Source of the DNA: Paracyclopina nana
Lineage: Eukaryota; Arthropoda; Copepoda; Cyclopoida; Cyclopettidae
Assembly: GCA_019096065.1 (NCBI GenBank)
Contig: JAGUCH010000006.1
Span: 1,694,001 to 1,758,000, forward strand
Direction of reading: 5' to 3'
DNA length: 64,000 nt
A model generated the notes under the pieces. It did no database searches. It was given only the letters and a program-made list of their open reading frames with translations, and was not told where the DNA came from. Of this stretch, positions 1-13,800 are shown piece by piece. The stretch's first letter is position 1; each line of letters begins with the position of its first letter. A program made the translations under genes and the position numbers.

Positions 1-1830
1 CTACTTCAAACTATTCTAATATTGTGTCACAAGGGGCAGCGCAGCTTAAGCCCCCTTCCTTCTGCCGTAGTGGTGCACACAAAAGAAGCATATTTCCTCA
101 CCCCTTTAAGAGGGCCAATAAAGTCAGTGAACAAAAGCATTTTCCCGGAAGCAGCAGCAATGGTGGGAGAAGTTGTTGCAAAAATCAGACAATAATTTAC
201 TTCCAGATAGCCAAACTTGAGAGCGGAGCTTCTACAAAACACGCGAACAACGTGAGCCAGTTGCAATAAAGTATTACGCTCTTTATTGTTGAGAGGCTTT
301 TTGATACTATTGTTATTACTGTCCCGTGGCAGTAAGATATTGTTGCACTGGTTCCACTACTATTTTTTCCTGGACACTAAACAACATAAAGCGAGCTGCT
401 TTTGATTGTGTATAATGCTTCTGCTGCAAAAAAGCTGTAACTCGCGCGATTCGCATTATTACTGTGCTACAAGACCGTCGTAGTCATAAAATATGGTTTT
501 GTGCTACTACAACAAGCAAAGGGTTCTTGGTACTCCCTTGCAAAGCTTCATAGTAGGACATTGTAATTGGAAAGCCACGGCAAAGAGGAGCATAAGGTAG
601 TAGTAGCAGTATTGCGAAATGAAATAGTAATATAATATGCTATCTTATGCTACTCGACAGACACAGGTACTTGACATAAATCTCCAAAATTGCCTCCTTT
701 TACATTCAATAAGAAGGGGGTTTCGTATTCTATGATGAAGTTGGCCACACAGCCCGCGCGCGTAATCTTTGTTCCGTGCCCTGAATAATGCCTCTAGTAA
801 AACTTTGCAATGAGCTTGTTAAGAAAAGTTGCACTAACAACAACCAGCTCAGAGGCTAACGAAGCCAACTTGTCAATGCAAACTTGGCAATGCATTTAAT
901 CTAGATTAATAATCTAGCAACCTTGAAGGAAGAATTGTAATGGTATATCGCGTGAGGGTTATTGTCTTGCTTTGAGTAGTGTGAAAGGCAATAAAACGAT
1001 AGGGCTCTCCTTGACAAATATTGACAGCACGATATCATGTCATCGATTCATAACCTCCTCGTAATTATGGCTTATTTAAGCAGAGAGACCTTCGCTCAGA
1101 AACGAGCTCCGATTATAAGAAGGAAGGGCCTAAACCATTTTGAAAGCTTCGAATCGACGACGCGACGCGACGGGGGAAAGTGCATGTTTAATCGGCAATT
1201 TATATTCAGCATCTCGTTTCCACTTACCATTAATGGAACACACAATATCCTAGGCCATCCGGATGTGGGAGGGGGAGACCCGGAAGAAAAAAGTCAAGGT
1301 GCTACCGGCTCCGAACCAGCTAGTAGACCAAAACCGAAAAGTCGATATTCTTGGATTAACTCCATTCCCACCTGATGCCAGCTGAATTGAAAGTGACGGT
1401 GGGGGAGAGTCCTCTTCCAATGAGGCTTATATCGAATATTGAAGAAAATCTCATATTCGAACAGTCCTCATATAGGATATCACACAATATAGCGCAGCAC
1501 TTTTATCACTAAAAAACGTTTTGGTGGCAGGTATATAGCAAAGGTTCTGCCTTACGCGAGCTAAGAAAGAGCTGACTTTGCTGAGTCATCGAACTGGTTT
1601 GGCGAGTGACAGGCTGAGTGAGTTTCTCACACAATCAAGAAGCAGGCCCGATATAAGCTGAGATGGCCTTTGCGGAACAATTTATGTCAAATTCTGACAA
1701 CCTCTTCTAGCTTTTCAACAACGTGAGCAAGCCATCGACAAAAAATGGGCAAAGTAAGTGGCTCGAAATGGTTATTGGTTATATGCTTTTGTAGTGAAGT
1801 AACACTCGTACAATAGGTGTATTCTGACAT

Positions 1831-1891
1831 GAAAGGACGACGAAAGCCTTTTTTAAGCAACACTAATGGTCTTTTCGGCTGTCGTCCTTTC
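1831..1891. repeat. short inverted repeat (hairpin)
   Basis: An 11-bp perfect stem (GAAAGGACGAC at 1831-1841 with its complement at 1881-1891) continues, after a 3-nt bulge, into a further 4 bp (1845-1848 with 1877-1880). The loop is about 28 nt. It lies in DNA without a gene. It could be chance or a small structured RNA; nothing else in the sequence decides. Confidence 0.4.
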
Positions 1892-4873
1892 AATATAATT
1901 AACGTCAAGGTAAGTGGCCATCATCATCTGAAAGGCACAAGAAACATTCATTTGAACCATTTTAAAATGGAACCTTTCCAACTTGAGGAAATAATCTTGA
2001 TCTGTTTGATCAGACGCCATCTGGGACAATTTGTTTTTGCAGCTCTGCTTGATGGATGAGGTCATGAATGGCGAGGACAGCAAACATAGGAGAGAGAAAG
2101 TCTGCTGAGATAAAACTTTCGACTTCTTCTGCGGGTACCACATACATAAGATAAGGATCATCATGACATTTGAGCTCAGCGTGAAAAGAAGGACTTTTGC
2201 ATTCGTAAGCATCGCGAATGAGTTTTGGTGGGAAATTCTCCCACGCGCGGCACCACCACCAGTTGGAATAAATGGCGACAACTGTTATAAGGTTTACGCA
2301 AAAGATAAGGGAAGCACACACGCACAGTTTTGTACACACACATTGTGGGGCCAGATAATGATAATGCATTTATGTGGTTCTGGTCCTCCCTGCTTGCTTG
2401 CTTATCTGATGAATGTTAAGGGGGGCCAAATGTGGTCTTTATATTGTGTGCAAATATTGCTGGCTAGATGGCAATCGGGACATCCCCCATTGAATGCCGG
2501 CTAAATTATGGGCTGTTATCTCGCTCGTGTTTTTGCTCATCACAAATCGGCTTACTATCCCCAAAAAGTGGGAAAAAGTAGCGAGCATGCATTCAACACT
2601 CCATTAGGGGCAAACTTATCTCGCGATTCAGTGTGGCCCACATCATGATTTCCTGCATCATAAAAGGGGAGCGTCAGTCTTCATCAGGCGAGATCGCATC
2701 TGAATAAATCTGATAAACTGTAGCAAACTGGAGCAGTAGCTACAGCTCTCGAATCCAGACATGATTTAACCTAATTGACAACTTTGTGAGAGAGAGAGCT
2801 TTCAGCAACTTTGACAGCTTTGAATTGTAAATATTCAGAAAAAGTCTTTTGTTATGGGAAAAGGGCTTTTTTTGTTGCAGCCCATTCCCACGTGTTGGCA
2901 TGCTACCCCAACGCTGAGAGAGGTGAAAATTGAAAATGTCTCATTGAGCACAAATGGTGACAGCGGCATATGTTTTGTGTGTACATGGTTGGTGTGAGAC
3001 ACTTTGGGAAGGATTTTCTGGGATTTGCACAACATCTGCCGCGCAAATAATTTTTCAATTCGGATCAATTAGGGACATGCTCTTATGCCTTGAGAGGCTT
3101 CTGCTCCACAACACTCGCATTTATATGCTTGCGCGAAGATCCCAATTAGACTGAGGTCTATCAAAATAAAGCAGCAGCTAGAATATTATGATTAAAAGTG
3201 CATCAAAGGCTTTCACTATGTAAAGCAAAGTTGGCACAATCGTGCATCCCTTTTATAAGCGCGCGCGGCATTTTCGCATCAGTGGAAAGCTTAGCCTTTT
3301 GGCAAACTTGATACTGTGGATACTCACTACTTTATCATCGCATCGACCATTCAACGATGGTAGTACATCCTGTCAAAGTTTGCTCACGTTCAGCCACATT
3401 TTTTGTATTGCAACGTATATGTGTGTGCAGGAGCTGGGAGAGCCAGGAAGAGACGGGTGAGAAGAGGAAAAAAGCCGATAATAGATTTCTTTCTTGTCAA
3501 TTTTTCTCCTATCAACGGGATCTCTCATGGGTAAAAAGAACGCTATCGCAGATGGCCCACATTTTTTCCCTCCTCCAATGCTATATACCACTTTCAGTAG
3601 TTATCATCAATTCAATCCCAGTAATTACATGGGTCTCGTCTGACACTTGTATGGTGCGAGTGAGACCCCCATGGGGGTTGAGACCCCTAAGCCAGTCTCT
3701 ATGGGTCCAAATTACACTCTCAGAAATGGATTCAACCCAGCCAAGCGTTGAACGACATGAAAATTGAGTACGTTTCGCCACTTTTTTCTATCTACCTAGA
3801 ACATCCTAGCTAGCTTACTTATGCATGAGCATGTCATCTGTCTTGTTTGTCTTTACACTCGCTCCTCGCAGCTTGTGAGGCTTGTAAAGTGAATTTTTTC
3901 CCTCTCTTGTCGGCTGGCTGCAAAGCCCCTTTAAAGTGAAGGGTTTTGCCTAGCTATTACCCTGACGTTGACATGCCCTGTTGGGCCTCACTTTGGAGAC
4001 TTTTTCGCAATAAACGCAAGTGCTAGAGGTGGACTGGGCTGTTTGCAGGGGGGGCGAATTCCCCTGCTTCTACGACAGTCCCATGGGAGGAATCACGCTC
4101 TCTCTGGAAGTTTTTTCCGGAGCAACAACCGATACAGCTTTCTAAATTGCCAGCTCTCTCTCTCTCTCAGACTTGCTGCTTTTTGGATGAAGAATTCATC
4201 TTCCAACTTGTCAAAAGAGAACCTCAGATGAGAATAGATGGACGGTTAAATTGAATTTCAGCCATGCTTACTGCTCCTTTATGCTACTACTAAAAGGGGA
4301 ACGGATTAATCCATTTTTTCAGACCGCTGCAAAAGTTGTACACGTGTAGTAGCTACCACTGAAGCTAGAGAACGATTCATCATGCCCCAACCTCCATTAG
4401 TCTCATATTATTCTACTCTAATAGCAGAATTTATGCAGCGAAGGAATTTCTTCGCTGAAAAAAATTGCAAATAACCATAAGAAACTATTGCGTGTGCCGA
4501 CGCTATTGGCTTCAAGCTAACAATTTTCACTTGCTGTTGTTTTTTGCTTCAGTTGCACCTTCGTATAAGGGAGCACACGGTGAAATCCCCGAGGTGAGCC
4601 TGTCAAAATGTCTGCTGAAGTATTATGTAGCCGACAGACTAATTAGTCATCAGCTTAATTGGAGCATATGTTTATCCCTCCTTGCTGTTCCGTGAAAATT
4701 TGCTGCTTACATGCACGGCAAAGTTTGCGCGCAGATACTGGAGAAAACTAACTTTAACACGTTCTACTGCTATACTTGGGATGAGAAGAGGTCAAGAAAG
4801 TTTTTCCATTTTCCCTTTTCATTCTGGGCGCAGAAAGGTCAGACAACAACCAGCTAGGCAAAAAAACGGCGCT

Positions 4874-4879
4874 TTTATT
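4874..4879 (-). terminator. polyadenylation signal of ephrin
   Basis: AATAAA on the minus strand about 70 bp beyond the ephrin stop codon. It is the first canonical signal after the gene. Confidence 0.6.
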
Positions 4880-4948
4880 TTAGTAGACGATGATGTTAAG
4901 AATCACAGCAGAGTATTTTAACATGTAGTAGTTGTAATAGTGATGCCA

Positions 4949-7810
4949 TCACAGAGTGTTCAAGTACAAAAAGTGCCACCATTTGATGGTTGACAGCGTG
5001 AAAAGTGCGGTGGAGCTGAGAAGCGCGGCAGAGGCCAGCATATTGACCGAGGCCGCTTCGGAGGCCGTGGCTGGCCGCATACCACCGATGGAGGCCTCTT
5101 GCTTCATCAGGTTGTTGACCTTCTCAACGAGGCTGGGCTCTTTTTGCCGATAAAGCTCGTCGTTCATGTAGGACAACTCACTCCCCACCGGAGGCACCAC
5201 TGACGACGAAGAGTACGAAAAATGCTCAGATTCCTCGATAACTTTATTATTGCGTTGCCGCTGCTTCTTCTTCCGTTTGCGTCGCTTCTTCTCGCTGTTG
5301 TCCTCTGGAGCACCAGCAACGTCCTCATCATTGTCGTCGAGGACGCTGTTGGAGGACTCTTCTTCGTGGAGGGACGGAGGAGAAGAAGGCTGCTGTGGAT
5401 TGTCAATTACGGGCGGGGGCGTAGCCCGGCCCCCGTCGGCCACCTTGAAAACGAGCTTCATATTTTGCGTGCGACACATGCCATTCGACCTCAAGTGGAG
5501 GTCCTCCTTGGAAGAAGTTGAGACGAAGTAGTAGTCCTTGCCGGCGTGAAACTCGAGTGCCCCGGGGGAGGGGCTGAAAGACCTGAAGCTGATGGTGAAG
5601 TAGGTGAGGACATACGGGTTGTTGCAGAGTGCGATGACGCGAGGGTGCGCGGTCATGATGCGGCACATGTCGTACTCCTCGCGGTTCACGTGGTAGATGA
5701 TGAACCTCTCCGTTTCCTCGATGTTGGGAGTGATGCGCTTGTCGTACAACGGGCACACGATGTTGACCTGATCGTACTCCATGGGGTTATTGGGGCTGCG
5801 GCCCTGGTTCACGTCGATGATGTGGTCCGTGTTGTCGATCCGGAATCTGCAAAATATGGATATGTCATAGTTATGAAGCTCTGGAAAGCCATGTTGTTAC
5901 GGCCTACACCTTTAAGGCCGAGGTCCAATTTGCCAGAAATTCTATATGTGGACTCGTATGATATGGCCCAAGGTGAGTTGCGAGGTCGATCTCAGCTGGG
6001 ATCGAGGCTATTCCCTAATGGAATAGGCTCTATGGTATTATTACTGCCTACGGTGTGTGCAGCACCATAATAACGCGTCCCTGCTATATATATGTATACT
6101 TCTGTAGTCGGGGCTTACTGCGACAAGATACTACAACTGATGGTGCTCCACCTAACTTGATTTACTTTTTGCCTAGTCTTCGGCCGCGCGCGCGCGTTTT
6201 TCGCATTTTGCTGCATAATACAGAGGTGCAGTCGTGAAATTGTAGTCTGATCCGAAAAAAAGGAAGCATCGTATTTTGTACTTTTCCACCAGTTAATTAT
6301 ATTCAGCTTGAATAAACGCGAGCAACGCCCTTTGTCTACGCAGCCAATGGTACATGGCATGTCAGATAACGTTTTTGGCTGGCTGAGATGCATACGCAGT
6401 GCAGTTATTGAATACAGATACAACGCACGCTCAGCTATATAGAGTTTGCCATGAGAAAACTGACATTTGCTCCTTTGTTTCCTAATTTCAGCTAGTCCTC
6501 CAATTGAGGAGCGAGGAGCCGGGAAAAAGGGCATCAATTAAGAAAAAGGAATAGCAGCGGGCTAAAACTTCCACTTCGCTTAGTCTTTGTAATGTGCTAC
6601 AACATTCACAGCAAGGACTATGCTACCATACAGTATATATAGGGGAAGTCGTCGTGTCAGCAGCCAGATCTGGAACAATGGAAAAAGCTCTTGGAGTAGA
6701 ACACTTTATTGTTCTGCAACAGCCCAACAAAACATGTATATAATAGGCTTATTTCCCATGGCCTTGCAGCAGCAGCAGCAGGCCCAATACCTTAATGATT
6801 TACAGAAAGGAAACAGATCTTTTAGCTAAAATAAGCCAAGGCTTGACACAAATGGACTGCTCTTATGCGGCAAAATGCCACAATTTTCTAACGGCCCTCC
6901 GACATGGCAAAAGTTACGCGAGGCAATACAGCACGCAAAATAAGGTTGTAGCAGCACAACCGCCGTGCGTGAAAGCCGAGCTGTTGTGTGCTATTGAATT
7001 TGACGTGGCTAATGATTGAGCTACTGTTGCAAAAAAGGAGCTCATTTAGGGCTGGAGTGGGGATTGCATGCAGAATGCGAGCTGCAAGTGCAGTAAGGAT
7101 TATCTGTTGGCAATTTCGCAGGCGCAGGCGAGTGGTGTAATGACAAGCTTTGACCTCCTTTCCGTCCTCTGATCATCATCATCTCCATTCACGCCACAGA
7201 GTTGCACTAGTACCTTTGCCTGGAGGCAATAAAATCCCAACTCGTGCATCTCCTTTAGGCTTTCATTTCCGGCTCTTTAGTGCACAAAGATATGGCCCTC
7301 ATTCGTTCCACATCTGTATATTCACTACTCTACTATGCATGTGGTTTCATTCCACATTGTTTTATATTCGATATACTCTCCATTCTTCTGCGAGAGGCGG
7401 AGGATCAATTTACCATGCAATGAGCATTATTGGCTAGACAGATCATTTTCTGAGATGTTTACCTGCGAGCTAGCTGCTGCAGCTTCAGAAAATAACAGCT
7501 ACAGGGGGAATACGGAATAAGCTGCGCTATATAAGATGCGGGGAGGATGGAGGGTACATAGAATATATAGGAGCAGCAAAAAAGTCAATCTCGGATGGAT
7601 CGTTTTTCTCCCGTGCATATTATGGACCCTTAGGTAAAAACAACTAACTCACATAGGGTTTGAGGAGTTCCAGTAGATGTCTGGCAGCCTCTTGATGCCA
7701 CTCGGAAACGCTTGCGGAGGCGGAACGTTGTTCTGGTGATGCACAGAATGTACAGTCAATAGGAGGCTCGATTGCACCACAAAAACCAAAGTCGTTGCAA
7801 TCGGCCACAT
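4949..7810 (-). CDS. ephrin, GPI-anchored type (Eph receptor ligand)
   Basis: Two exons, 7653-7810 and 4949-5846, join in frame to 351 residues. Ephrins are cell-surface ligands of Eph receptor tyrosine kinases acting in contact-dependent guidance and tissue boundaries. Exon 1 starts at an ATG in good context (CAAAATG), encodes a signal peptide (residues 1-24) and ends with YWNSSNP. Exon 2 continues with FRIDNTDHIIDV, the hallmark start of the receptor-binding domain (about 44-188). The four domain cysteines are present at 84, 114, 127 and 177. After the domain comes a Pro/Ser/acidic linker of about 130 residues with a strongly basic run (239-254) and a hydrophobic C-terminus (317-351). There is no cytoplasmic tail or PDZ ligand, so a GPI-anchor signal is more likely than a B-type transmembrane ephrin. 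The intron is 1.8 kb. Family assignment is secure; the anchoring mode is inferred. Confidence 0.93.
5847..7652 (-). other. ephrin intron 1
   Basis: Bounded by GTGAGT on the minus strand at 7652 and TTTTGCAG next to 5847. It contains a short alternating CG tract near 6185-6196. I see no exon or RNA gene inside it. Confidence 0.75.
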
Positions 7811-10800
7811 TTTGGAATGCTGCTCGATTTATTGTTCTTTGGGCGTGCAAGTTGCTACAGCATAATCACTGCTTTGATCAGAAGTATTATTGGTGAAAGT
7901 ATGACTGGCTCGCGGAATGCTTGACACGAGACTGAGCTCTTCTGGTTAAGGGAGCGCCAAAGAGAATAATAGGGCGCTGCTGCTGCTGCCGCTACAACAC
8001 AAGGGCTCTTCTGTACGCATTTACTTCGAAGTGAAAGCCGCGCACACTCAACCGAAGCCGTCGTCGTTGTCCTCGTATGCATACCTTTCGAAGAGAAGCC
8101 ACAGCGCGAGCTAGTCATCTTTTTTCATGAGCAGACAACAAAGAAAGAACAACTTTGGTAATTCGGGATTTCTCTCCTCCATGAGCTGCCATGCTTCTAA
8201 TGCGATCTGAAGAGCGAACGTGAGAAAAACAAGGTGTGGCAAGGTCGATTCTTGATAACCGAGTTTGTCTTCTTCTTGGCGAAGCAAAGCACATGCAGTT
8301 AATTGAAAAAACTTTTTCTCTCCTCACTCTCTCGATCTCCTCTTTTCACGCGAGCTGCATGCCGACATCAAGGATAATGCGGCGAGCTAGCTGCCATGAT
8401 TTATTGGCAGGAAAGCAGCCACCTCAAAATTTGCTAAAAATCACACCATTTGCACAATAACGGCATAATGCTGCAATACGGAGGCCGCACCGTGATTATT
8501 TCATTTTTATTGCGGCTTTTCCTCCTCCTCCTGCAGAAAAAGTACTACACCGCTACGAACCTCAATAAATTTTCAAGCTTTCTTTCTCTGGTTCTGCTAT
8601 AAATGTAGTACGACAATGAGTCCCCTGGTGGCCGTCCTACATGGTAAATGTGGAAAAATCCATTCCTGCGAAGGCGCCAAAAACAATTTCCGAGTAGGCG
8701 GATCTCAAGAATCTTTGGTCAGGAGTTATTTATGGTCCTTTGCTAGCATTGACAAATGAAAATTGGTCACTGGGTTACATTTTTCATGCTGTCACACTAC
8801 TCCTACTGCTAGGCTCAGCTAGCTGCTAAAGTCTGACCCCGGAGACGATGGAAAAAACGAGCTGAAAAGGTCAGCATCGCTAATTGTTGTCGCGCCGCGC
8901 AAAAGGTACTCAGCGCAACCGCATTGTGGCTTTTAGCCCACATTTTCTGTTACTTTTGGCCTTTTAAGGCTCCCATGACGCTCATCCACAGTGAGATGTA
9001 TCCTTTAAAAAGCCATTTCATCCACGTTGTAAAAAAATGTATGTGAAGGTATTGCTGTAATTGCAAGGAGCGTAGTATCGACTTTTTAAGGTCCTACTGG
9101 GTCGGTGTGCCATTTGGCCTTTTTTGCAGAGCTAAGTAGAAATTACATCCTTCTTAGCGCTAGCTGCTCTTTGTTGTCCCATCAGAACTGAGGCAAAAGC
9201 AGGACTGAGCGCAGGAAAGAAGGAGACAATGCAGCTAGCAGAGCTTACGTAGTTTATTTAGAGGAGTAAAAACGGAGGCTGCTGCTTTCATGTTTTTGCT
9301 GGTCGTCCTCGTGAAACAAGAGAAATCCATTCATGCCTAAATGTGGTAGCAGGAAGGCCATTAACGTTGCAGACTCGAGGCTCATTTGCCACAAATGACC
9401 CTGAGACCCGATCATTCAATCAGGTAAACGACATCAAATGGGTGGGGCCGTGCTAAACTCTCTGTTCAATTACTGAAAGCTACAAATATCCACTCTTATT
9501 GAATACCATATGGCAGCAATGCTTTCATCACTGGTAGAATTAATTTATTTTGTTAGTTCTCCCAGCTAGCAATCGCCAATCGCCATGCAGTCAGAGTCAG
9601 TTAAGCTGAGTGGAGGCTGATCGGCCCAAGACCCAAGCTCAAAAGCATGAGTAACAATTTCGGCTCGAGCAAAATTATGCTGCGGAAGAACTACAAGGGA
9701 ATATTTTCTTTAAGCTCTTGATATTCATAATTAATCAGGCATTATTTTTATTCTAAAAACTTCATCGGATTCTTATTCGAAAGCTATCACAGAAATGCAC
9801 ATAATGAGATTGCCATTTTCGGTGAAATACTAAATGCTTCAACCGCACCTTACTAGTACAAATACAATCTTTTGGACAACCACATTCATATTATAATGTC
9901 TCACTTCGTGGCCATAACTTGGAGACATCTTGAACAAAGGGCTCTAAATGGGCAGCTCTGGTTTATTATCCCATTTAGATGGCGTACGACCCAAATCCTG
10001 CAGATTAGATTGAAAGGCCATTCAATGACCATTTCCCAAGGGACCGTCAGCTTGATTCTTATATACACAATAATAATGCCACCTTTAAAAGGTTATTGTT
10101 GGAAAATCGTTCTCTGTTTGGCGGCATTGTTATTGTTGTTGTTGTTGTTTTGCCGCAACAACAAAAGGTCAGACAACTGAAAATTCCCCTCGGATGATAT
10201 AAGGGCTCTCTCTTACTTCTTCACTCCCTGACCAGCCAAGTGGAAAACTGAACAGGACACTCTGGCTATAGTGCAAATCTGGCAGCACGAGGGTCGACGA
10301 CATTTAGTACCAGCAGAGCAGCAGCTTTTATGGTCTCTCTTGTCGTGGCTGTAGAATCACGAAAAAAGAAAGCTGGGAAACAAAGGACATGTGGTATGGA
10401 TAATTTGATCAGCTCGTAATTTGATTTCTACAACAGCTTCCGCCGCTCGTTCGATCAAATGAATTTTTTCACTACTCTGTCATGAGTCGACGGCGATTCG
10501 ATCGAGTAAATATGGCCGGCGATCTCTCAAGTGCTCAGGCAATAAAAGTCCCCTCTCTTGAGCATTAAAGCACTTAGGGGATCGAATAGTAGGATGGCAA
10601 TATTGTTTGGCTTCCTCAAATGTTCACAAACTCGAGCTAAAGGGATGAATCATACCACTATTTCCCTAATGGAAAACTACTCGATGTTTTATTCATTTTT
10701 CGGTCAGGTCAGTAAACACACCCCTTTTTTATACCCACCGGAATCCGCGCGCAGTTATATGGATCTTGGGGGATATCTGATGGATCCGGCATCAAATTGC

Positions 10801-13800
10801 GTGGAAAATACGGCCAGGGTGTCCACGCTCTCATGAAATTCATTGTATGGTACACTTTGGCATATGTTGCGGTTCTCACCATAAATGTGCTCGCGCGTCG
10901 AGCTGCAGCAATCATATCTATATTTTTGGCATCATATCCAGCCTGATTGGCTCCGAATCAATCATGCCACCAGAGCTTCCGGCTAGATCCCATTGTGTGC
11001 AGCGTTCAAGATCCGGATAAATGATCGCTGATGAGGTCGGCTGGGTAAAAGATGGATCTCTTCTTCTCCTTCTTCTTTTTCCTGCTGATCCGAGGGCTTA
11101 CTTCACTGCGTAATAATTAGGCAGCCGACTGAGAATTCAGCTCCAGGAAGAGTAACAAACCGTATCGTTGTATTCATTAGCATAAGTAATTTTAATTCGC
11201 AATGCTAGGGCAGCAGGAGATAGCAGTGAAATGCACTCAATCATATTGGTCAGCCGAAAAAAGCACAAAAAAGCGAATTGCGGTTTTCATGCATAATAAT
11301 CATTTCAGCATGCAACGGACATTTCTCTTCAAAGGTTTGCACACCTCTGATTAGTTGCATTGAATAGTAACCATAGAATGTGCAATTACTGGAATTGAAA
11401 AATAACTTTTGCTGCTCGCGCATTGGAGGCCGTTATAGCTGTACAGGGGAGGCCGGACTCCTAGCTGAATTATATATGATTATGCATGCTTCCTCAAGTT
11501 TTCCACTTTCCTACGTATTCCTAGGTAGCATATAGCAATATTTCGGCTGGCTGCAAGTATTAGCAATTTAGCATTTTCCCTGCGTAGCATCTGTTAAAAT
11601 AATGCAAGCTCCAAACTTTAGACCAGTGCTCTTTTTCCTCTGCTGGAAGAAGTAGCCCAATTTTCATTAGCTCGCGGAGAGAAGAGGATCGAGGTTTATT
11701 AGGTTAATGTTACATCCTTTCACACTTTGTAGTTGGCCCCGGGGGTTTGCTCCTTGCGCGCGAAGGAGAGATAGACTGATGTTTCATTTGGTGCTGCTAC
11801 TGCTACCTGAGATGAAAGCCCCCTGATTAGTCAACTGCATCTTCTTACTTTGCCTTGGGGGAGCGATGTTGGCTCTCACAATTGTGTGTCAGACTGGCCC
11901 CAGGGGATCTGAGCCATGCAAACACTCTGAAGACAAAATGAAAGCACGCGCCAATTTACTTAGTTATCATAATGGAAGCGCAAACAGGCTAATCAGGGCG
12001 GCACATATACCCCCTTTTCCTTTATGACTGAGGCTAGGGTTTCATAGTAACGACCCCCGTGGCTTTTGAATGTTTGAACAGTGCATTTGCAATATCCTCA
12101 ACATTGGTGCGCCATTTGGCCACCCTAACGATTAATGTCGAAAAGTTCAGCCGGAGCTAGACGTCAAACTTCAGAAAGTGCACTCAAGTGTCATAATCAA
12201 TATATCCTGGAATGCAAGGTGCGAGCGAATTCATCCAGCAAAGCAAATGAAAGCAACAACTCATAATAGGCATTCACCCATATCCTGCAGTCGACGACAA
12301 TGTTAGCTCAAATGATGAAGCATTTGTTGGCCTAATGCAGGTCGAATGACTAAACAATTTTGTTTTTGCGCGCTGGTGGTCCCAAGAAAGCTTTCTCCCG
12401 CATGCATCATAAATCGTTATATGGAGTCCCGTTTTGCACTGGGCTGTTCCTTCCACCCTGCACTCCTCACCATCATCGTTTAGAGCGCTATACTATGTGC
12501 TTAGTACTTGTCAGGTCTGTTTAGCCAAGGCGAGAAGTTGATATAAAAAGTCCCAAAATATTTGGCAAGTAAGCTCGCACGTGAAGGAGTACCCTGAAGC
12601 TCCCAGAATAATATTGGTAAAGAAAACAGCTTGGCTGATGATTCACCCTGTGCAAAGTGTGTGCTGATGAATTTCACTCCCGCCTTCGGTAATTTGAGCC
12701 ACGACGACGACGACGACCACCCGCGGCCAAAGACCGTCGTAATCCATATCAGAAATCGGCCAGACTTTGCGACCGGGAAAAGGGTATACTTTTTGGGTTC
12801 CTGCTAGGATATCCTTTCAAAACACACATGAGCTGTGGTCGATATCAATTGAGGGTGGTAGCAAAAAAGTGATTTAGTTAGCTACAAGGGTGAGTCATCG
12901 TTGACATTTGGATGATGATGATGGGAACGACGATGCTCGTGCCGCCCATTTTATGGATCATTAGGATCTCCCTTGTTAGCTATGGATTTGCGACTTTTTA
13001 AGCATGGCTCTCAAATTGGCCTCCAACTCCAAAGTTGTAGTTGTTGGCTACACAGCTCTGGTTTCCCAGCTTCTACTACTTCATGGCTGTTAACGACCAT
13101 AGTTTATAGCAGTCATAATAAGCATTATTTGGGCCACGCGCGGAGACGAACATGCGCGCGCGTATACGCCGTTCTTTTGCTGCTGTATTTCGCAGAAGCC
13201 CATCAAGACGATGACATTTGGCACAAGGAGACATGAAAACACATTTTAAGGTCGCCATAACGCTACAGCGAAAACAGACGCGAAAGCGTCGTGTCACGGC
13301 AGCTCTTCAATTCAATCCGATCCTTATATAGGAACAATATAGGAGCAGTGCTTCGCTGTAATATCTCGCTATTAGCTCGCGTCTCGATTGCCTTCATAAT
13401 AGGTGGGCTTAGATCTCTTCGCATGTTCTGGAGGGCTGCCAAACGGGCTCTTGATATTCAAATTTCGAGCCGATTTTATGGCAAGTGGAGGACGTACGCG
13501 AAGCTTTCTTCCATGGGAAATCATGGTGGCAAAAGCGTGTTTTTTATTCGAGGAGGAGGAGGAATTAATCCTTACCTCTCCAACTGATTTACTGCATCGA
13601 ACGCTATACTGCTTTCACGTCTGGGCTCGACGTCGAGGAAGGAAGGAGGGAAATTTATGATCCCTATTAGTGAATGCCTCCACTACTCTTACATTACATA
13701 CTCGTTTTACCATCCATATCCTGGTATATGGATCTGCGTAGTACTACTATGTGTACTCCAAACGGGACGTTTTGCTTTCGTCTAGCTTTTTCCTCCCGTA

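Larger units (their letters stand above)
1..4948. other. gene-poor stretch downstream of ephrin
   Basis: I find no exon I can support. All open frames here are short, overlap each other on both strands and lack recognisable motifs. The stretch contains a CT dinucleotide run near 4153-4168, an inverted repeat at 1831-1891 (listed separately) and the 3' untranslated region of the minus-strand ephrin gene at its right edge. Confidence 0.6.

Noticed and set aside
1853-2369. Two overlapping minus-strand frames of 142 and 119 codons
   Set aside because: They lie in different frames of the same DNA with no motif, signal peptide or compatible exon nearby.
5546-6070. 174-codon plus-strand frame with many Val, Asp and His
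   Set aside because: It is antisense to the ephrin receptor-binding exon, whose protein is clearly recognisable.
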